Position numbers and translations under genes: made by a program. 64,000 nucleotides of DNA from Phoronis australis (Eukaryota; Phoronida; Phoronidae), in contig NMRA01000832.1 of the NCBI GenBank assembly GCA_002633005.1, positions 46,481 to 110,480 of the forward strand, given 5' to 3'. Position 1 is the first letter of the stretch, and each line of letters opens with the position of its first letter. Shown one piece after another: positions 56,511 through 64,000 of this stretch. Under the pieces are notes generated by a model, which was not told the DNA's origin, did no database searches, and saw nothing but the letters and a program-made list of their open reading frames with translations.

Positions 56511-58223
56511 AATCAGGTCTGAATTTATTACCATCGTCGACAACTAAAAACTCATAAAATAGCGTTTCTCACTGTGGATTGGGTGCGTCGGTTAGTCCAC
56601 GTGTATTACTTGACAGTCCCAAATAAATGTTGTATGTTGATGTTGTCGTTGGCTTATTCAGCCATCATGATACAAACACAAGACGATAAAACGTAGCTGC
56701 AACGAATCGGTAAACACGGGAAAGCGAAAGATTTTCCTGCATTTCAAGCCGCTATATAGGACATGTTATGGTGCCAAAAACAACTTTCTTTACAGGGGTA
56801 TCTACTCTTAGTTCTGACTAAGTAACATCATCACGTTCTCATCATTTGAATTGGAAACGAGTAGATTAAAGCTCTTAGAATCCTCCCCTGACGGCCGTAT
56901 AATGTTTAGGTGGCTGAAACTAACCCGCGCGACAAGCCACTTAAGAGCCAATTCTGCTGCAAAAACGAACTTGCATTTCTTTTGAGTGCGGAACAAGATG
57001 AGACCAACTTTATAACGCTAGGTGGCGTGGGTCGAGTGTATTTATCGGGGCAGTAGACCTTTTGGGCGATAAGGAGTAAGGTACCTTTTCTTTCACTCCT
57101 AACCTGATACAGCACAGGAGGAATTCACTTGAGACTAGTTTTTCACTTGCAAGAGGTTATGTAATGAGAAGGAAAATTTATCCTATTCACCCTGCTCAGT
57201 TGCAAATCCTGCAAAAAAGCCTATATAAACCCCTCCAGAATTGTGGAAAATTCGGACAGAACAAGAAAAAAAAAACAGGCAGCACAGCATCTGGTAGAAA
57301 AACTCAGAATTCGCATCGACAGCGCGCAACAGTCAACTATTCAAGCGGAGAAGTAGATTTAGAATTACGAAAAAATATACAAACTTTTCATAATAATACA
57401 TTAGCACCAACATACATGGCCCAAACAGCATAGAATGTGAAAATATCATGATACTGAAAAATAGACATTAGCATTCATTAGAATCGGAAGAATGACAGTT
57501 CGGCAAGCTTGATTGAAGACTGCGGTTTGTAACTGTTACCCGATTGCGTCCGAAAATGGCCGATGTTTTTTCCAGAAGAATCCAATGACTAACATTTATT
57601 TCATTATAAAGATTGTTATTTTGGTATCATTATCTATGAAACGCCGAATTTTCGTGCAATACTAGCTACGTGAGTTTCAAAGGTCACTTGACTTCGTTTA
57701 TCAACGGATATCAAAGCCCTGAGACTAATTAGTTGTAGACGAACATTTATTTTTTTTTCAACTAACGCTAGAATGCTACTATTGAAATGCACCGTAATTA
57801 ACGTCAAAGAGGTTTAAAATCTGAAAATTTCTTGGAGAGGCTTCCCAAACCCCCCTGTGGGATAGGTCTTCCCATATGAGTAGTCCCGGGTTGCCTGCCC
57901 ACGGTACGGCATTTGCGCCCACGCCTTTTGAAATCATTCAAAAAATTTCCAAAATCACTGAAAGGTCTTGCTTCTGCTCTTTAATATAAATCTTCCATGC
58001 TGGAGGCGACTCAGCATGTCAAGGTTCACTGCTTTCTGGTTTATATGTTTATGAAAGTATACTAAAAGAAAACTTTAAATGACCTTTGAAAATTACTAAT
58101 AATCTTGTAAAAATATTATTCAATGAATTTTGACGCAGATTGAAATTCCATGAAATCGATGTCATACTTCTCCCAAACAACGCATTTCAGAGATGGTTTT
58201 CGTTAACTTGAAGTCACGAACAT

Positions 58224-58338
58224 CTGGCGGATCTAGAATGTAAAAAGAGGGAGCCCAATTACAACCTCGAAGGGATAAAGCTCGCGCAACCCTTAATTTT
58301 TTGGTCGCGTCCAGAGGGGAGCCCTAAGTCCGCCTATG
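58224..58338. mobile_element. Short (about 115 bp) hAT-like MITE
   Basis: CTGGCGGATCTAGAATG at the left and CCCTAAGTCCGCCTATGG at the right match the two termini of the element at 873-1,767, with nearly all of the interior deleted. Confidence 0.6.
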
Positions 58339-61300
58339 GCTAACGATATTTTGTGTATTTTACATAGTGCGGCTATGGAAAATAACCTAAACCAAAAGAT
58401 GTTTTGGATAGATTAGAAGACACGTTTTTTCCACACTTTGAAGTTTACAGTTGCGACAACTTCGAAATCCTACTTGTATAACTGCAATCGGTCACAATCA
58501 AAAGGATTCGCCCACAGATTTAATTTAGAATCAGGATATTGTGTTCGACGTTAAGGCAACAACAAATCCAAGGAAATAAAGATACGCTGTACTGTCATCA
58601 TGTCGTAAGTAGTGTGTGCTATCACATATCTCAGGCACTTGTCAAACAGAAAACAACGTAATCTAATCTTGAGTCTGGTGGTAGAATTAAGTAAGATTTG
58701 TTTTATCATTCCCTTCCAGGCAGCACTTGACTAAGGGTTTATTTAAGTAAACATGTACTTGTTTGGAGTCACGATGTACATAATCCAATTAAGGCTTTTG
58801 TTTAATTTAAAAAGATAAAAATACACCCAGTCTTGGAATATTTACGTGACATCTTGTCACCTTACTCGCCTCAAAGTTATCGGGCTTTGCTCTTCATCGG
58901 ATAGGGTTTTTGGTTGTTTGCATTGTTTTGCAGGTATGATTGGGCCAAACGCTATTTTCAGTTTGCTACTTCCGCCTATCATGGTTGGATGCTGACAAGA
59001 AGACATGTTTTTTTCTAATCGCTAGTTTGGAGGGAGGAGAGAATAGCGCGTTTCATCGATTTTGTACTGGTCCATGGTTAGTGCCTCAGCCCAAGTTAGC
59101 AAAAAATATTGTTAAGGCGAAAAATCCCTTTCCCATGATAAAATTTCAAGGAAAAGAAGCCACTCAGTGTTCTTTTGCGTTAGAATGAAGACAAGCTGGC
59201 TGGAAATGATAGTCGGGAACCTCGAACATTCATGTTCAAACTAGACAAGTAACTGTTTATAAATACTTATATTTATGGAGGATCCAGGTAGAAATCTCTT
59301 GGAACATCGAACTTCAGTGCATAAATTTTGCTTGTCAAAGCGTTACTTTTGGTATTTTGGGTGGCCAGTGAAGCAAACTTAGTCCGTAGTTTCGATGAGA
59401 CTTCTGAACTGACGTCGCTATTCACGAGCCCACTGCAGATTCGTCACCTAAACCCGTTAAGAATGGAATACTTGAGTGACATAAATAGCACTAAGGCCGG
59501 TATACCGCATGAGATCAAGAAGAACGCATCAAAAGTGGATCGACTTTTGTGCGTTAAACGTCAGATTTCTGAATTGATCAGATGCTAATTATCTTGATGA
59601 GGTGTCCACTTTGTGCCCCTGTATAGTCAGTGGTCTAGCCATTATTGACGTCATTTTACGACGAATCACGATTTCGGAATAGTCCCTATAGAGTCAACTC
59701 TTTGGCATGAGCTAACACCTCCAACTGGAAACCTGAAGGCGGGGAACGAACAGAAGTTGAGTCTGAGTGAAACTGATTACATAAGAAATTAATCAGAGAA
59801 GTTGCGAAACAAACATGTTCACACCACACAGCAATACACAACACACGCAATACACAACACACGTATTTCTCGCGGTGATGCGATTGTACACAAATTTTAT
59901 GCGTAAATGCTAAAATCAGAGCAAACCACAACATTATATAACCTCAATTCTTTCTGAACGCAGCCATCATTAACCAATACTGAAACTAAACTCAATCAAT
60001 ATTTAAAGTCTAGGTGACTGTTATATAAACACTATATTAATTGTGTTTGCACAAATCCGTGCGACGACAGATTAAATTTCAAAAACGCAATACGGAATGG
60101 AGTTAGTAGTTTTATTGCGAAGGTTTCTACAACAGTAGGCTTCATTGAAACCATTTAGCTCCATGGCTACGTTTCTGCGCATGTCCGTGTTGGATCGTCG
60201 GCATATCCTAGCTATTTTATCCACGGACTATTTTAGACTCAATACGCGTATGTCACAAGGATTCAGTGACTCATTACCAGTACCGTGGAGTGAAATGGTG
60301 GGACTTCATCCATGACCTGCTCCCAGTCTATAAAACGTTGCCATGGCAACCATACTTTGTTTGCAATACATTTTAGGAATTATGGTAGGCTATTTGACTC
60401 TTTGTGACTCAGCCGGGATCGGCTAAAATATGACCTTTAATGACATCTTCTGCAGCCAATATTTACTATGTTACTTTATTTTCTGATTGTTTTTTTGCCG
60501 GGTTGGAGGCTATAGTGGCAATATGATGAGCAATTATTAGTGGGAATAAAATACAAAAGTTCCATTTTCGAGTCCTTTTTACACACTCTGGTACTGATCT
60601 CGAAATGGAGTGAAAAACACATGAAGTGCAAATTGTACGATAAAGAACACAGATATCGCCGCACAGCAATAATTTTGTGAATACTCCAAGGTGTATAGTT
60701 CGTTAAACAAATCCCTTTTGATATTGTGCAAGTTTACTGGCATTAGCGGTTTTACGGTAGAAAATACATTTTTTTGGATCCGATAAACTTCGTGAAATTA
60801 TTAGCTGTGACCAGAAATACAAAACAAGAAATCCGTTGTGTTTTTGTGATTCGATTGCACAACACACTTACAATACTGTCTCAGTTATCGAGTGGTATGT
60901 AGCTCTGCCAGCAGAGGGTTTGGGGTTCCAGCCTCGATTCCGTGCTAAGGCTGGTCTAAAAAAATCTCTTTCTCGCCAGTAATGCCACTTTAATTGTTTA
61001 CCACGATAACGGCCAAAGCCCAACTGCGGATATTTCAAGTTTAACGGGAGAACTTTTAATTTTGCAAATACGATCGGACTCGCTTGGGGACACTTATTGT
61101 TTCTCTGACATTAATTGACAGCAATATATTTTTTTTTAAAATAAATCAGAATAAAACTGCATTTTCTTTTAGGAGTTGCCCGAAAAAAAAACGTCTCCAA
61201 GTCTTGCTACAAAATCGATTTTTCTTACTGCGATAAGACTTTGCTTACGTTACAACGGAAAACATCTATGGTATTTAGGCTAAAGTGGAAAGAAAACGCC

Positions 61301-62278
61301 GTGTCAGAAAAAAAAATGCATTTCATGGCCTAGTTTCTAAATCTCATTTGTTCTAAAGCCTGGTTCGGTGTTTAAGTTCGGTGAGGAATCTAATTCCTGG
61401 AACTGGAGTTTGGTCCAATGACGTAATAAAGGCACGGGTACCCCGGGTTTGTTGTTTGCAGGAGAGATTGGGGTTGTTTATAGGACAGTCACTGGAATTG
61501 AGAAACGTAGCCATGGAATCGTTTTCACCGCTCCAGTGAACATGTCGGTTTCAATTAAAATTGCAATCACAGCCGTAGGTTGACTTGCTGTCTTTCACCT
61601 CTAATAGAACTTTTGAATATTGATGCTGACGTGGCGCGGAAGTTTGTCTAGGCTGACTAGCCTTAATTAGCACGTTTCTGGCGTGCGTTCCGTAAACGTT
61701 AGAACCTCGCAAAATCACAAGATCACGCAAGACTTTGGGAAATACCCCCACAGTGTATTACAAGGGAAGCACGCGATCACACTAGCTCCCTTAGCGAGAT
61801 TGTTGTGACTGGGGGACACAACCATTGATTCTCACGTGACGCAGACGTTGAAGGGAAATGCCACTTTAATAGCCTTAACCAATGTGACATTTACAATTTG
61901 CTGCCCCCTAAAATATATAGAACGCGGCGATCGAACTTGAAGTAATCCCCTCAATGTGATAACAGGTGCTGGATTGGACGCGAGACATGGAAACTCAGTT
62001 ATGAAGAAGCGCGTGAAATCGGTCGATTTTGACGTAGTACTCAGTAAAGCAATCTTTATTTCCTCGATCAATTCTGCGACGGACTATCGTTATCAGAAAA
62101 TTCTCAGTACCTCAATTGTGGACGGATTACCCGAGGTGTTATAAGGATCGCCGTCAATTACCTGCACCGTACCGTACCTTACGAGTGGGCAAACATCATT
62201 CGTTTGATTGAAAAATCAATCTCAAGATTTGCATTTTTTGCAAGAAGTTAAATCGGGATCAGAATTAGCTGTGAAGAA
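58339..62278. other. Intergenic stretch
   Basis: No supported coding exon or RNA gene. It contains a perfect RFX-type X-box at 60,337. Part of it may be the upstream region of the exon at 62,279. Confidence 0.4.
60337..60350. promoter_or_regulatory. Perfect RFX X-box palindrome
   Basis: GTTGCCATGGCAAC is an exact fit to the RFX-factor X-box consensus (GTNRCC-N(0-3)-RGYAAC). A TATAAAA-like string (CTATAAAACG) lies immediately before it. No gene start is demonstrated nearby. The next candidate coding exon is 1.9 kb downstream. Confidence 0.5.
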
Positions 62279-62460
62279 ATGAGCCGTAGTGGGGAACTAG
62301 GACACCTGTATCACGATTCCGGGATAAATAATGAATATACCGCTTTGGATGCCAAAGAAAGACTTCGCACGCGGGAGATAAATGCCAGAGAAGAGCGAAT
62401 ACTGACAGATCAAACCAAAGTTCTTGACTATGCTAAACGTCTCACGGAAAAGCGACACAG
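62279..62460 (+). CDS. Candidate first coding exon of an unidentified coiled-coil protein (partial gene)
   Basis: ATG at 62,279 opens 60 codons of protein-like composition: MSRSGELGHLYHDSG, then a charged helix ALDAKERLRTREINAREERI and VLDYAKRLTEKRHR with heptad-like leucines. The open frame meets CAG|GCAAGT, an exact GC-type 5' splice consensus, at 62,460/62,461 (phase 2). The remaining exons would lie beyond the window. I do not recognise the protein. A cytoskeletal, ciliary or centrosomal coiled-coil protein is possible, and the X-box at 60,337 is suggestive but distant. Confidence 0.45.
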
Positions 62461-64000
62461 GCAAGTTAATTACCGAGTGTGATATTTTCACGAAGTATTT
62501 GTTTTATGAAAAATATCCGTCATTTCAGTTTACAATGAAGTCTCGACAAATTGATGTCGCAAGTTTTAATTTGAATTTTTAATCCGAATTAACTAATTAA
62601 AACAAAGATAAAGTTATGAACAGAACTGTGTTTTAGTTAAAAATAAAACTAAATGGATACTTTCCTCTTTTACTGGCATTCAAATAATATTGCACGCTCG
62701 TATTCAGAATGTCATTGCTATTTCAATTGAAAAAGCAAACCTATGGACGTATATTGTTAAAGCATCCTTTAATTAATTAAATATGCATTTTTCATTTCAT
62801 TTGCATGATACACTCGCTGATCAAACACTGTTCACCTATAACAGAGATGTACATCTATACCTTCAGTTCATTGCTCGGTGATTATCGAAAAACAGTCAAA
62901 AGAAGACACGCATTAAACCAGTAACGCTTGTATATTTGTACTTGTCAAATAAATCCACGATACTCGTATTAACTGCTTAAGCTGACAGTCAGTTTTAAGA
63001 TAACGAGATTCTCAGTGAGTACAAACGTCTGAGATGAGCAGTGATAATTTTTAATGTATCCAAGGAAGTGCCTACAAACTTAGTGTTTTGCTTTAAAACG
63101 TACGCGAAAACATCAATTCTTAAACGTGCGTACGCGAAAAACGTAACAAATAATAGTAATCTATCGCGTTTCTAACTACTTCTAAATGATTTCCAAGTAC
63201 GAGTTGAATGAAAATGTTCTCACATAACCTTTGTAGGTGGTCAAATACAAGTAAACAGGTATTTCTATGCATGCCCAATATTAAAGTGCCATGATTCTGA
63301 GTAAGCTACTATCGGTGATTCGTGTAATATCGGTACAGGGCTTGTGTTTGTTTATTGGTAGCCACACGCGCATTTGCAATTCAAGTGGGGCCCCACAAAG
63401 AGCCATAAAGCCGAAGAATTTACAAATATACTTGTTGAATGGCATATATCAATCACATGTCTTGATATTAACATAGAGGGGAACAATTCTTTATGCCAAT
63501 AAACTTAATATTAAATCAAAGGCATTCCTGTTACTGAATAGAAACGCATAACAACATGCTAACGATGTCAGATGTTACATTGCTATAGAATGGGACTTGT
63601 GGCCCCATTCAACAGTCAGTTGTAACTGCGCATAAAAGCTGTATTTTACAAACTGACTAAAAGCTTAACATTAAATCGACTCAAGTGGTTGTAAGAAGAT
63701 CGAGATTGGTAGAGACCACCAATTAAATCCCTTTAGTAAATAGACCAAATTACGTGAAAGGTGGATTCTCGACATGTCTTAAACGTGAAACCACTCGACG
63801 TAGTTTGAACAGAGATTCAGAGTCTCGTGAAATGGGCACCGCAATTCAGACGCAACAAACATACATTTAAGTCTGAAATGGTTTTGATATTTGACCTTTA
63901 TTGGCTTGCGTTGACAAATATTGTCTTATTAATTGTAGACGACATGGCGTGTTTTTGTAAGGATTCAACGACGCTGTTTGGCACACTGTTGCTACAATCC
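62461..64000. other. Non-coding stretch to window end
   Basis: If the exon at 62,279 is real this is its first intron. No acceptor-bounded exon was recognised. Confidence 0.35.

Larger units (their letters stand above)
55621..58223. other. Intergenic stretch upstream of TANGO1
   Basis: Apart from the MITE, microsatellite and hAT fragment listed separately, no gene is supported. An 89-codon ATG frame at 57,164-57,433 has no recognisable domain. Confidence 0.35.

Noticed and set aside
57164-57433. 89-codon ATG frame upstream of TANGO1
   Set aside because: Low-complexity basic composition with no recognisable domain. Length is compatible with chance in AT-rich DNA.
59328-59588. Open frame with signal-peptide-like start (LLLVFWVASEA)
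   Set aside because: It begins at TTG, not ATG. No splice context or neighbouring exons were found.
60877-60960. Another tRNA-like SINE (GGTTCCAGCC as box B)
   Set aside because: Box A is poor and no second copy or tail was seen.
61832-62144. Overlapping open frames on both strands upstream of the 62,279 exon
   Set aside because: No domain, no splice signals, and each strand's frame looks equally plausible, so coding is not supported.

Overview
This is a eukaryotic, intron-rich, AT-leaning animal genomic window. It has small exons with GT-AG introns, tRNA-derived SINEs, hAT-like and foldback elements, minisatellites and decayed retroelements. The gene content and repeat style suggest a marine invertebrate, perhaps a deuterostome such as a hemichordate, lancelet or echinoderm. 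I cannot fix the species. Two protein-coding genes can be modelled completely.

Left part (about 1-24 kb). A plus-strand gene at 4,250-8,441 has six coding exons and encodes a 206-residue RNA-binding protein. It has one RRM of the Lark/RBM4/RBM14 type, then an RGG stretch and a tyrosine/arginine/serine-rich tail. A hAT-like element with a target-site duplication lies upstream (873-1,767). Downstream lie a 35-bp tandem array, a SINE, a roughly 530-bp near-identical duplication around a single N (probably an assembly artefact), and decayed retroelement sequence at 22.2-23.5 kb.

Right part (24.5-55.6 kb). A minus-strand gene with 23 coding exons (55,136 down to 24,857) encodes a 1,876-residue TANGO1/MIA3 protein. 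It has a signal peptide, a MIA-type SH3-like domain, a long acidic repeat-rich luminal region, one membrane segment, cytosolic coiled coils and a proline-rich region, and it ends in an unusual Ser-Pro/Arg repeat tail. Every exon junction keeps the frame (5,631 nt of CDS).

Most notable: between the two genes, on the opposite strand, is a decayed second copy of part of TANGO1 (about 17.7-19.7 kb). It keeps exon-7 and exon-11 sequence together with adjoining intron sequence, so it arose by DNA-level duplication and then decayed. The TANGO1 introns also hold a roughly 400-bp repeat module (at 42.1-43.1 and 47.7-48.7 kb, with a degraded relative at 51.4-51.8 kb). Its copies carry many CCACTAGG-type motifs that match the vertebrate CTCF core consensus. 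A 34-bp array of about 21 units and an 18-bp array flank one 68-bp coiled-coil exon.

Far right (55.6-64 kb). This stretch is mostly non-coding. It has more hAT-like fragments, a palindromic MITE, a CA-rich microsatellite and a perfect RFX X-box palindrome. One plausible first coding exon of an unidentified coiled-coil protein (62,279-62,460) would continue beyond the window.
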